Origin: Opitutales bacterium UBA2995
Lineage (GTDB): Bacteria; Verrucomicrobiota; Verrucomicrobiia; Opitutales; UBA2995
Direction of reading: 5' to 3'
DNA length: 46,353 nucleotides
Assembly (NCBI GenBank): GCA_002346535.1
Contig: DDZZ01000028.1
Span: 1 to 46,353, forward strand
The first letter of the stretch is position 1. Each line of letters starts with the position of its first letter. Positions 1-7,918 of this stretch are shown here, piece after piece. Below the pieces are notes generated by a model, which searched no databases, was not told the DNA's origin, and saw only the letters and a program-made list of their open reading frames with translations. A program made the position numbers and the translations under genes.

Positions 1-1606
1 GCAACCTTGCCGCGAGATCCAGGGTTGCTTCTTCGGCCGATCGCCTCGTTTTGTCCCACCGTTTAGACCCTACCTTGCCGAGTGTGGGCCGAAACTTTTT
101 CAGCCCAACGTAGCGTGATACCAGATGAGATTCTTGGAGAGGTAAATGCAGAATAATGCCTTCTTCAAACTCAAGGGATATAACTTCCCTGAATCCTAAT
201 TGCGCATCCAGTTTTGTGAGCCCACGGTAAATGCATATTCCGTTTTGGATGTGCACCAAATAATCTCCCTCTACCAACTCTGAAAAATCTAGCAATTGGT
301 CCACCTGTTGACGGTTAGACTTCAAACGTTTCTGACCGGTTGCGATCCGGCGTCGGTGCCGGGCGAATATTTCTGAGTCGGAAGCTATTACATAACCTTC
401 ATACTCGTCCGCTGAGCAGTCGAATATCGGATCAAGGTTTTTCTGGGAGCAGCGGAATCCTTCCGCGAAGGATCCAATCTGAATGGCATCCTCAAGAATT
501 TTAAATTCCGTATGTTCGCTCAAAAACTCCCTCACTCTTGATTTTTCACCTTCGGTTTGCACAGAAAGGATGATGCTGTAGCCCTCCTTTTCCCATTCGA
601 TCAGTTGCTCAAAGAAGAGTTTACGGTCCTCCTGCTCCTGGCAGAATCTGTCCATGCCCATCGCCTCACTTGCTGAAAAATTCCGATACCGGTGCAAATT
701 TTCAGATTCCACCTCAATTTGCTTTACGGCTTCGTTGAAAAAAACGGTCTCTGAATCGAGTTCAGAATAGCCAATCCAGAGATCGTCGAATGGCTCACGG
801 TCTCTTAACAAATGGGCAAAGGATTTATGTTCGGTCCTGTTGGAAAAAAAATCTTGGTTGTTTGCTTCCGAAATTCCCGGTTCCCAAAATTGCCAAAGAA
901 GCGGTTGTTCCAAGTACTCTAGGATTCCCGATTTCGATTCTTTAAAATTATGGTTGGGTGAGGCGGCAATTGTCAATTCGTCCACGCTTTCAGTGGACCG
1001 TTGTGAATCTGGTTTGAACGCACGAATCTCCTCGATTTCGTCTCCAAAGAAATCGAGGCGATAGGGTAGGAGCGCGTTGATTGGGTAAATGTCGATAATG
1101 CCCCCCCGAACAGCAAATTGCCCCGGACCTTCCACTTCGGATTCGTGGTCGTATCCCAATTCGTTCAGATTGTTTGCCAGAGAGGAAAACGAGTAGGAAA
1201 TTCCTGAATACAATTTAATTTCGGATCTGAGTAAATCGATTCGGGCCGGGGTGGATTCGCGGATTGATTCGATCGTCGTCACCAGGATCGTGCGATTCTG
1301 AGAATCGGCGTCGGCTAACTCAGTCAAGGTTCGTAATCGGTCCAATTGAGGATCAATTTCTGATGAGCTTCCTTTGCCTGGAAAGGGAAAGGGCAGAATT
1401 TGCAATGGGCACTTGCCTAGCAGTTTTGCATAGAACTTGAGGTCTTCGACGGTTTGGTCGATCAAACGCCCATCCGGTAATAGGAGAACCGACAGGTTGC
1501 AGTTTGAGTCCATGAACGCTCTTGTTGTCAGAAAGGCAAATGACGGTTCGGCCACACCCTTCAGCAGCCAAGCATTTTGCCTGGCTTCTTGAAGGACCTC
1601 ACGCAT
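1..1606 (-). CDS. mfd: Transcription-repair coupling factor Mfd, N-terminal part (cut by window edge)
   Basis: An open frame runs from an ATG at 1606 to the first base of the window, about 535 codons of a protein normally near 1100-1150 residues. Mfd removes RNA polymerase stalled at DNA damage and recruits UvrA. The N-terminal UvrB-like module is recognisable from the stretch VEGPGQFAVRGGIIDIYP. Near the window edge is the RNA-polymerase-interacting (CarD-like) domain, with GDYLVHIQNGICIYRGL followed by W-D-K-T and DLAARL. The helicase motor lies outside the window. The ATG sits inside the last codons of rnc (overlap of 8 bases), so the two genes are probably translationally coupled. Identification is firm; only the missing C-terminal half cannot be judged. 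Confidence 0.93.
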   Translation of the reverse strand, partial: MREVLQEARQNAWLLKGVAEPSFAFLTTRAFMDSNCNLSVLLLPDGRLIDQTVEDLKFYAKLLGKCPLQILPFPFPGKGSSSEIDPQLDRLRTLTELADADSQNRTILVTTIESIRESTPARIDLLRSEIKLYSGISYSFSSLANNLNELGYDHESEVEGPGQFAVRGGIIDIYPINALLPYRLDFFGDEIEEIRAFKPDSQRSTESVDELTIAASPNHNFKESKSGILEYLEQPLLWQFWEPGISEANNQDFFSNRTEHKSFAHLLRDREPFDDLWIGYSELDSETVFFNEAVKQIEVESENLHRYRNFSASEAMGMDRFCQEQEDRKLFFEQLIEWEKEGYSIILSVQTEGEKSRVREFLSEHTEFKILEDAIQIGSFAEGFRCSQKNLDPIFDCSADEYEGYVIASDSEIFARHRRRIATGQKRLKSNRQQVDQLLDFSELVEGDYLVHIQNGICIYRGLTKLDAQLGFREVISLEFEEGIILHLPLQESHLVSRYVGLKKFRPTLGKVGSKRWDKTRRSAEEATLDLAARL

Positions 1607-2303
1607 CGGTTAGATCGAGCGTCTCGAAGTTGCCTAGTACTTCTCTTGCGGCAGCGACTTCCGCCTCCTTTTTACTTTTTCCGATCCCTTTTCCGTAGGT
1701 TTGCTCATCTATGATCAGTTCCACCTCGAATTTTCGGCTGTGAGACGGCCCGGTCTCCTTAACTACCTCGTATCGAATTTGGTGGTTACCGACTTTGGGT
1801 TGAAGAAGTTCTTGAAGCCGGCCTTTAGGATTATGGTCATAATTTAGCTCGGACAATCGATCCGTTAACCCGGCAAACCATTCTAAAACGATCTCTTTGG
1901 CATTTGGGAAATCACTATCCAAAAAAATAGCTCCGATAAGTGCCTCGAGGGCGTCTTCCTGGGAGGACGGCAATTCCCTTGGCGAATCATACTTCGAGCC
2001 AACGTTTACGCGTATGTATTTTGAGAGTTTAAATTTATTCGCCAGATCAACCAACACGGTTCCTTTTACCAGAGATGACCGCATCTGAGTCAGTTTTCCC
2101 TCACGCAAGTGAGGAAATCTTAAATACAAAAATTCGGATATTATAAGTTCCAGGACCGCATCGCCAAGGAACTCCAACCTTTGGTTGCTGGATTCCTCGT
2201 TCCCTGCGTGCACCATATAAGATGGATGTGTCATGCTTTGGATAAGTAGCTGCTCGTTCTTGAATCGATAACCTAACTTTTCCTGCAACCCATCCAGTTT
2301 CAT
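1599..2303 (-). CDS. rnc: Ribonuclease III
   Basis: Endonuclease for double-stranded RNA, used in rRNA precursor processing; 234 residues, the usual length. The RNase III domain carries the signature RLEFLGDAV with catalytic E44 and D48, and the second acidic pair D117/E120 in EDALEALIGAIFLDSD. The C-terminal double-stranded RNA-binding domain starts near residue 160 (NPKGRLQELLQ) and ends with the GIGKSKKEAEVAAA helix. It follows parA by 22 bases and overlaps the mfd start, so parA-rnc-mfd reads as one transcription unit. The ATG at 2303 is the natural start because the domain begins at once. Confidence 0.96.
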   Translation of the reverse strand: MKLDGLQEKLGYRFKNEQLLIQSMTHPSYMVHAGNEESSNQRLEFLGDAVLELIISEFLYLRFPHLREGKLTQMRSSLVKGTVLVDLANKFKLSKYIRVNVGSKYDSPRELPSSQEDALEALIGAIFLDSDFPNAKEIVLEWFAGLTDRLSELNYDHNPKGRLQELLQPKVGNHQIRYEVVKETGPSHSRKFEVELIIDEQTYGKGIGKSKKEAEVAAAREVLGNFETLDLTDA

Positions 2304-2325
2304 GATTCTTCGTAAACGGTGTTCG

Positions 2326-3105
2326 TTACTTTAACTTAAAGCGTTTAATCACTTCGGTCGATAACTCCTGATAGGCTATTGCTCCAGCGCTTAGCGGATC
2401 ATACTCGAATATGGTTTGTCCGAAGCTGGGCGCTTCCCCTAAACGAATTGATCGCGGGATCATGGTGGAAAAAACATCCTTCCCAAAATGTTGGCGCACA
2501 TCCGAGGCCACCTGTCGTGAGAGGTTCGTGCGAACATCGTACATGGTCATCATTATTCCACCCAATTCCAAATCCGGGTTCACACCAGCTTCTTGAAGTT
2601 GTCGTAGAACGCTGAGAATCTGTCCGAGACCTTCCATGGCGAGGTATTCACATTGCAGGGCGATGAGGAGAAAGTCCGATGCCGCCATCGCATTCATCGA
2701 AAGCATACCCAAAGAAGGAGGACAGTCGATGATGACCGCCTTGAATCGCTTGCTTTTCTTGATAGCCCGAAGAGTTTCTCGCAATCGGACCAAATAATTT
2801 TTGGAGTTGGCGAGTTCGGTTTCCACCGCTGCCATATCCACTTCGGACGGTATCAAAAACAAATTTTTGGTGGAAGTTTCCCTTACTTTTGAATCCGCCT
2901 TTTCTTCCTCCAAAATTGCCTGGTAAAGGCTCTGGCCTTCTTCCTTTTCAAAGCCAAGTCCGCTTGTTGCATTCGCTTGCGGATCCAAGTCCACAAGTAG
3001 GCAGGAAATATTCTTGGATGCTATTGCGGCGCCTAAATTGATTGCGGAGGTGGTCTTGCCCACACCTCCTTTTTGATTCGCGATGGTGAAAAATGTTGTA
3101 GGCAT
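2326..3105 (-). CDS. parA: ParA/Soj family chromosome-partitioning ATPase
   Basis: A 259-residue P-loop ATPase of the ParA/Soj/MinD superfamily, which binds DNA as an ATP dimer and moves or segregates ParB-bound DNA. Visible motifs are the deviant Walker A KGGVGKTT at the N-terminus, Walker B VIIDCPPSLGMLS, and the typical C-terminal IPRSIRLGEAPSFGQ segment. The frame is open further upstream, to 3261, but that extension runs through the tRNA-Cys gene on the other strand and precedes the conserved N-terminus, so I place the start at the ATG at 3105. No parB follows; the downstream gene is rnc. Family assignment is secure, the role in chromosome segregation is inferred. Confidence 0.92.
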   Translation of the reverse strand: MPTTFFTIANQKGGVGKTTSAINLGAAIASKNISCLLVDLDPQANATSGLGFEKEEGQSLYQAILEEEKADSKVRETSTKNLFLIPSEVDMAAVETELANSKNYLVRLRETLRAIKKSKRFKAVIIDCPPSLGMLSMNAMAASDFLLIALQCEYLAMEGLGQILSVLRQLQEAGVNPDLELGGIMMTMYDVRTNLSRQVASDVRQHFGKDVFSTMIPRSIRLGEAPSFGQTIFEYDPLSAGAIAYQELSTEVIKRFKLK

Positions 3106-3225
3106 AAGATTGAATTGAGGCCTTAGATCAAAGGGATCTGGGACGGAAATACCAATGTCTTTTTTACAGGAAAAATCACTTGCTTCCAAAAAAGAAGTGG
3201 TTTCTGTTACGCAATCTCTTTTTGA

Positions 3226-3300
3226 GGCGCGGTAGCCAAGTGGTAAGGCCGAGCTCTGCAAAAGCTCTATGCGTCGGTTCGATTCCGACCCGCGCCTCCA
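3226..3300 (+). tRNA. tRNA-Cys (anticodon GCA)
   Basis: A 75-base cloverleaf with encoded CCA. The acceptor stem pairs GGCGCGG with CCGCGCC, the anticodon arm reads CTCTGCAAAAG with anticodon GCA, and the T arm contains GGTTCGATTCC. The discriminator base is T (U73), which is the known cysteine identity base. It lies on the plus strand between two minus-strand genes, parA and waaA, so it must have its own promoter. Confidence 0.97.
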
Positions 3301-3324
3301 TCCTAAACTTGGATTTTCGAGTTA

Positions 3325-4635
3325 TCAGGAATTTTTATTTTTAAAGTTCATTATTGCATCCAGTGTCCGATCAGGGGCTCCCTGGTTTGCCTTTAACCAT
3401 TTCTCCGCCTTGGAGCCTTGTATCTCGTCCAGATTTTTGTCCTGACACAGTCTTTGGATAGCTGACTTTAGAGCGACGGCATCCTCGACTTTTTCGGCAA
3501 CTCCGTAATTTCTTAAACTTTTAGCGACATCCCGGAAATTGGACATCCCGGGTCCAAACAACACCGGTTTTTTAAGCATACATGCCTCGATTGGTGTTTG
3601 ACCCTGAGTGTGTGGGTGAAGGCTTTTCCCCACAAATACAATGTCAGATAGTTGAATGAAATTAGAAAGCTCTCCAGTTGAATCTCCGATCGCCACGTCC
3701 ACCTTTTTTTTAGCTAGTCCCTTTGACCTGAAATGGCAGGAAAATTCGAACTGATTCAGCTCATCGCGAATTTCGTTTCTTCTCTCCATATGCCGCGGGG
3801 TTATGAGCAGATACAACTGGATTCCTTCTTCGCGCAATTCCTTGCAAACTTGAAGCAAGACGAGTTCCTCTCCGGGCCAGGTTGAGGCTCCGCAAACAAT
3901 GAATCCCGGATTTGTTCCATTGTTTCGATCCGGTAAGCCTAACTCCGCCGACAATCTTGATTGTTCATCTTTTGAAAGCAATTCGGGCATCGATGTGTCA
4001 CATTTCAGGTTACCGGAGATTTTTACCCGCGCTTCTGGAATGCCAAATTGCCGGAATCTTGTTCCGTTTTCCTCGCTTGCAGCGATCACAAGATCAAGTT
4101 TCGAAATAAGCCTTTTACTTATCCATTTGAACGATCGGTTATAGCGCAACGATTTATCCGACATACGGGCGTTTATCAATATTACGGGGACTTTCTGTTT
4201 CTTGGCCCGGTGCAAGTGTTCCGGCCACAGTTCTCCTTCGGTTAGTATACAAATATCCGGATCAATGTTTTTCCAGGCACGGTAGTTAAAATAAGCAAAA
4301 TCGAGCGGAAAATAGTAAATTTCCCTCGCCAGGTCCCGGTAGTTTCTTTTTGCCACCCGATAGCCGGTATTGGTGGTGGTTGTCAGGATAACTTCCAGCG
4401 TCGGTTGCATGGATATCTTTTGCAGTAAGGATCTGAGCGCACCGACTTCACCCACGCTTACCGCCTGAATCCATAGGCGGGTTTTTCCTGGATCCTTTTG
4501 GCCCGGGTTTGGAAGATCGCCGAATTTCTGGATGAGATCTTTGTCCAGCCCGCCCCTGCGCTTTGTTAGCCAAAGAAAGTAAGGTGTCAAAAGAATGAAC
4601 AGCGGCAAAAACAGGATTCTATATATCCAGATCAT
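3325..4635 (-). CDS. waaA: 3-deoxy-D-manno-octulosonic acid (Kdo) transferase
   Basis: 436-residue GT30 glycosyltransferase that adds Kdo to lipid A precursor at the inner face of the cytoplasmic membrane, linking lipid A to the LPS core. Residues 1-25 form a hydrophobic N-terminal anchor. The N-terminal lobe has WIQAVSVGEVGALRSL (the AVSVGE motif) and ILTEGELWPEHL; the C-terminal lobe has GASTWPGEE and the nucleotide-sugar site HTQGQTPIEAC followed by PVLFGPGMSNF. A purine-rich GGGAG lies about 8 bases before the ATG. It is evidence for an LPS-bearing outer membrane. The number of Kdo residues added cannot be told from sequence. Confidence 0.93.
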   Translation of the reverse strand: MIWIYRILFLPLFILLTPYFLWLTKRRGGLDKDLIQKFGDLPNPGQKDPGKTRLWIQAVSVGEVGALRSLLQKISMQPTLEVILTTTTNTGYRVAKRNYRDLAREIYYFPLDFAYFNYRAWKNIDPDICILTEGELWPEHLHRAKKQKVPVILINARMSDKSLRYNRSFKWISKRLISKLDLVIAASEENGTRFRQFGIPEARVKISGNLKCDTSMPELLSKDEQSRLSAELGLPDRNNGTNPGFIVCGASTWPGEELVLLQVCKELREEGIQLYLLITPRHMERRNEIRDELNQFEFSCHFRSKGLAKKKVDVAIGDSTGELSNFIQLSDIVFVGKSLHPHTQGQTPIEACMLKKPVLFGPGMSNFRDVAKSLRNYGVAEKVEDAVALKSAIQRLCQDKNLDEIQGSKAEKWLKANQGAPDRTLDAIMNFKNKNS

Positions 4636-4655
4636 TATATTGCTCCCAATACAAA

Positions 4656-5012
4656 GGGATACTGGAAAATGTGCAAAGTGAATCCATCAGAAATGGGCAC
4701 CTTCCGGATACTCTATTTTTGGTTCTGGCAGACTTGAGACTATTTATGATTCATGATATGTCTCATTTGCCCTCGTCAGAGCAGGAGCGTGCGCACTTGA
4801 TAATTTACGATCATTCGCATCGGCCGGAAATTAGAGAAATTTCAGGTACTATATACCTGAACCCGGGGAATGCCGGTCCACGGTGGTTCAGGCTTCCGGT
4901 CACGCTCGCCATTCTGGATTGGGTTCGCGGAGATGAAAAACCGGAGCCGTGGCTCATCCACTTGCTGTTAAACCGGCGTATTATTAGTCAAATAAATAAA
5001 CTGGAGTCTTAG
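4656..5012 (+). pseudogene. Remnant of a YfcE/MJ0936-like metallophosphoesterase (5' truncated)
   Basis: The frame ending at 5012 encodes only the C-terminal half of a small calcineurin-type phosphoesterase. It keeps the domain-end motifs: ADLRLFMIHD, the H-x-H-R-P metal motif as IIYDHSHRPEI, and NPGNAGPRWFRLPVT. Similarity seems to continue upstream of the possible GTG start at 4671 (ENVQSESIRNG, like the GN-motif region), but the first half with the D-x-H and GD metal ligands is absent. The homology stops next to the 5' end of waaA, which suggests a deletion junction. A short expressed protein from 4671 is possible but would lack half of the metal site. Confidence 0.65.
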
Positions 5013-5051
5013 GAATCAATTATATACCCTAATTTTTAACACAGATTATCC

Positions 5052-5540
5052 ATGAAAACAATATATGTCCTTTGTCTTTCAATAATCCTTGGAGTGGCCA
5101 GCCTCAACGCGGATGTTGAAGTGGTTTTTGAAAATCCTTCCGGATTCAGGGACATTGATTATGGTTACCACGGGAACCGCCAGGGCCAAAAGATATACCT
5201 TCCTGAAATCGAACGCTATATTCTTAAAGAAGGAAAGAGGTACCTCTTGGATGGCCAGTCCTTAAGAATGACCATTACCGATATCGATCTTGCTGGTGAA
5301 TTCGAGGGATGGCATCCTCCTCCATGGGATGACGTTAGGATTTTGAAAGGAATTTACCCGCCACGAATATCCTTTAGTTTCGAACTGGTCGCCGAAGAAG
5401 GGACTATCATTAAATCCGGTGAAGAACGATTGTCAGACCTTAACTTTGAATTTCGTATTCGGACAAACCACACAGATGATTTGTATTACGACAAGGCGAT
5501 GATCAGAGATTGGCTTAAGGACCTCAATCGCGAGGACTGA
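5052..5540 (+). CDS. DUF3016 family exported protein
   Basis: 162 residues with a clear signal peptide (M-K-T followed by a hydrophobic stretch, probable cleavage after LNA near residue 20). The mature part matches my memory of DUF3016: VEVVFENPSGFRDIDYG near the start, ITDIDLAGEFEGW in the middle, then DDVRILKGIYPPRISFSF. Function is unknown; it is probably periplasmic. It stands alone on the plus strand, and a rho-independent hairpin follows within the converging gene. The start codon has no clear ribosome-binding site. Confidence 0.8.
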   Translation: MKTIYVLCLSIILGVASLNADVEVVFENPSGFRDIDYGYHGNRQGQKIYLPEIERYILKEGKRYLLDGQSLRMTITDIDLAGEFEGWHPPPWDDVRILKGIYPPRISFSFELVAEEGTIIKSGEERLSDLNFEFRIRTNHTDDLYYDKAMIRDWLKDLNRED

Positions 5541-5549
5541 CTGTTGCTT

Positions 5550-6695
5550 TTAAATTTTAGAAACGGCCTGGGCTATTCGGTCCAGGCCGTTTTCGAGTAC
5601 AGATTTTGAGCATCCGAAATTGAGGCGCACATGGTTCCCACTCCCGAAGAATGTGCCATCTGAAAGCCCAACTCCATGGCCCTCAAACCAGCGTGTTGGA
5701 TCCTTTAGTCCCAGTTCTGAAACATCCATCCACGCCAGGTAAGTTGCTTCCATTGCGTGTATTTTAATTTCCGGAATTTTTTGCGCCATGTATTGATACA
5801 GGAAATCGCGGTTTGATTTCAGGTACTCGATCAATTCAAGCCGCCAAGCTTCTCCGTGATCATAAGCCGCCTGACAACCTGTATAACCGAATGCGTTAAT
5901 CTCTGTAATAAGACCCCTGGCAACTTTCTTAAATGCCATTCGCAACTTGGGATCTTCAATAATCGCAAAAGCGCAACAAAGGCCGGGTAGGTTATAGGTT
6001 TTGCTGGGTGATGTGAGCATCACTGACCTTTGGCTAATTTCCTCCGAAATGGTATTGGTCGTTGTGTGTTTCAGGTCGGATTCCAAAATAAGGTCAGAAT
6101 GGATTTCATCTGTGCACAAAATGAGATCATGGCGTAGGCAGAAATCAGCTAATTGCTCTAATTCAGTTTTGCTGAAGACTCTGCCTACCGGATTGTGGGG
6201 GTTACACAAAATAAAGCTCCGTGTGTCTGGCTGGAGTGCGTTTTCCATCGCCTCAAAATCGAATGTCCAGCGATTTTCGTTCCTCGTCAGATCAACTTGA
6301 ATTAAATTTTTATCGGCATGACCGGGAGCTGTAAGGAAAGGTGGATACACAGGTGTTGCAGTCATCACGCTGGAATCTGACTCGCCGAAGGCCCTACAAA
6401 ACAGATTTAAGGCAGGGACGGTGCCCGGAGACCAAAATATCCACCTTCGGTCAATCTTGTATCCGTGATGCCGATCCATGTAATTTATCACGCTGTCCTC
6501 GACTTCCTCGCGGGGAATGGTGTATCCGAATACTCCGTGGCCGAGCCGTGATTCAAGCGCCTCCAAAATTTCAGGTGCTGCCTTAAAGTCCATGTCGGCA
6601 ACCCAGAGTGGAAGTACATCTCCGTCTGAGTACTTTCCCCATTTAAGACTGCCAGTCTTCCGGCGGTTTGTCGGGGTATCAAAATCGTAAGTCAT
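5550..6695 (-). CDS. patB: PatB/MalY-type cystathionine beta-lyase (class I/II aminotransferase fold)
   Basis: A 381-residue PLP enzyme of the MalY/PatB branch, which cleaves C-S bonds in cystathionine or cysteine conjugates to give a thiol or homocysteine, pyruvate and ammonia. Seen: the N-terminal LPLWVADMDF and GVFGYT, NPHNPVGRVF, the cofactor Asp in CTDEIHSDL, and the PLP lysine in SPSKTYNLPGL (about residue 232 from the ATG). The frame also offers a TTG one codon upstream at 6698; the ATG at 6695 is preferred. Its last codons form half of a terminator hairpin used by the opposing gene. Substrate is not decided by sequence; a MalY-like regulatory role is an alternative. Confidence 0.88.
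   Translation of the reverse strand: MTYDFDTPTNRRKTGSLKWGKYSDGDVLPLWVADMDFKAAPEILEALESRLGHGVFGYTIPREEVEDSVINYMDRHHGYKIDRRWIFWSPGTVPALNLFCRAFGESDSSVMTATPVYPPFLTAPGHADKNLIQVDLTRNENRWTFDFEAMENALQPDTRSFILCNPHNPVGRVFSKTELEQLADFCLRHDLILCTDEIHSDLILESDLKHTTTNTISEEISQRSVMLTSPSKTYNLPGLCCAFAIIEDPKLRMAFKKVARGLITEINAFGYTGCQAAYDHGEAWRLELIEYLKSNRDFLYQYMAQKIPEIKIHAMEATYLAWMDVSELGLKDPTRWFEGHGVGLSDGTFFGSGNHVRLNFGCSKSVLENGLDRIAQAVSKI
5561..5593 (+). terminator. Hairpin terminator inside the 3' coding end of the converging gene
   Basis: Stem AAACGGCCTGG / CCAGGCCGTTT (11 perfect pairs) with loop GCTATTCGGT and a run of four T after it. It lies 20 bases after the stop of the DUF3016 gene on the plus strand, and at the same time encodes the last residues of the PatB-like protein on the minus strand. 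Confidence 0.75.
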
Positions 6696-6745
6696 CAAAT
6701 ATCGGAATGATAGATTGCTTTCACATGCTTAGAAAAAAACATCCT

Positions 6746-6961
6746 TCAATAGTGAGGAGGTTTTTCTTCGGTCGTACCTGTTGAAGGCGCCCCTGATTTG
6801 AAGTATTCGCGCATTTCTTTTATTTCTGATATTGTCTTGTCTAGTTTTTGTTGGATATTGAAAATCTCCTTATCCTGTCGCGAAACGTGCTGCTCCAAAA
6901 AGGTGAGATCTTCTTCCAGTTTTTTGATGCGAGCTTCATAGTTGGGTTCGTCTTCGGCCAC
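6746..6961 (-). CDS. slyX: SlyX family protein
   Basis: 71 residues, GTG start at 6961. The chain is one long charged heptad-like helix (RIKKLEEDLTFLEQHV onward) and ends with the family hallmark EEKPPHY. SlyX proteins are small coiled-coil proteins of unknown function. The length and both ends fit the family. It lies 51 bases upstream of patB on the same strand and may be cotranscribed. Confidence 0.82.
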   Translation of the reverse strand: MAEDEPNYEARIKKLEEDLTFLEQHVSRQDKEIFNIQQKLDKTISEIKEMREYFKSGAPSTGTTEEKPPHY

Positions 6962-7144
6962 GGTTCAACGGTCTGCATTGTGTACGTGCAGGCAACAGGA
7001 AAATTAAAGAGACTCTACGTAATCGATTGTAAGGAAAACCCCTATGAAATTTACTGGAAACGCTCCTATGGATTCTCTGCAACTTCATGCTTTAATTTCG
7101 GGCAACACGGTAACTAGAAAAACTCTCAAATCATGACAGCCTGA

Positions 7145-7429
7145 GAACTCATACATCTCTACGAGGCCGCTTCCCATAAAAAGACCAATTTTTTGTTGTA
7201 CTTGGAAGAGCTTTGAAGCCTACCAGAAGCTGCTGGTGGATTGATTAAACGCTATGGACATCAAGGCGCTCTGGAGGAGGCTTCCCGTAAATCCAGAAAG
7301 CTAAGCGCCTTGGAATTTCTGGCATCAGGTGCATTCCATTCTTGCGAACACGACTCCTTGATCTGCCTTTCTTTCTATTCTAAAAAACCCTTTTGGACCG
7401 TAGAGTTTTTTTGTTTGAGAAGCTTTTAA
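7145..7429 (+). pseudogene. Possible decayed coding remnant, family not recognised
   Basis: Within a stretch without an intact gene (6962-7425), one plus-strand frame reads as protein-like sequence (HLYEAASHKKTNFLLYLEEL), meets a TGA near 7217, then continues in the same frame with LPEAAGGLIKRYGHQGALEE and a hydrophilic stretch to a TAA at 7427. I cannot name the family. The protein-like character on both sides of a single stop suggests a broken gene, but chance is not excluded. The rest of 6962-7144 shows nothing I can support. Confidence 0.3.
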
Positions 7430-7743
7430 CTTTGATTCGCAGTCGAGAATCGATGGACGATTTCAATAGGCTCGAGGCGAACCCAATTTACTCCTAGAAT
7501 TGCATCGGTGACGGGCTTATAAAAGAAATTGAGGGGTTCTCCCACCTAGTCTCCTCCGCGATGAGTTTTCAGAATCATTTTACCTCGGTTTCTGTCCATT
7601 GTCAGTTCAACAGATTTACCGTCCTCCAATACGTGTTCATAGACTGCCAGATTGTCTGGGATCAGGCTTTTTGCGTTTTGGAGAGAGTGTAGAGGATTGG
7701 CGGAACTATGGGGTAAGTAGTGCTCTAGCTCATGGATAGTCAT
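7426..7743 (-). pseudogene. Small unknown gene interrupted by an in-frame TAG
   Basis: From the ATG at 7743 the frame encodes 65 residues (starting MTIHELEHYLPHSSAN), reaches TAG at 7548-7546, and then stays open for 39 more codons in the same frame (V-G-E-P-L-N-F-F-Y-K through RLEPIEIVHRF) to a TAA at 7426. The part after the stop looks like the natural C-terminus of the same protein. The frame is also open to a TTG at 7779. I do not recognise the family. Either the gene is dead by one nonsense change, or a short version is made. Confidence 0.45.
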
Positions 7744-7918
7744 AACCGCCCAGTCAAAGGTTTGCTGAGGGACCGGCAAAAAGGGTTGGAAGTTTTTAGG
7801 CCTTTTAAAAGATATTTTCTGCGAGCTTTCTCAACGTTCTCCGCAAACTAAAATAGAGTTTCGTTTTTACATTTGTCAGTAATCGGTAATTAAGAAATAT
7901 TTTTTGAAACTTCACCTT

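Noticed and set aside
3106..3261. N-terminal extension of the ParA frame by 52 codons
   Set aside because: It runs antisense through the tRNA-Cys gene and precedes the conserved KGGVGKTT N-terminus; the family begins near the ATG at 3105.
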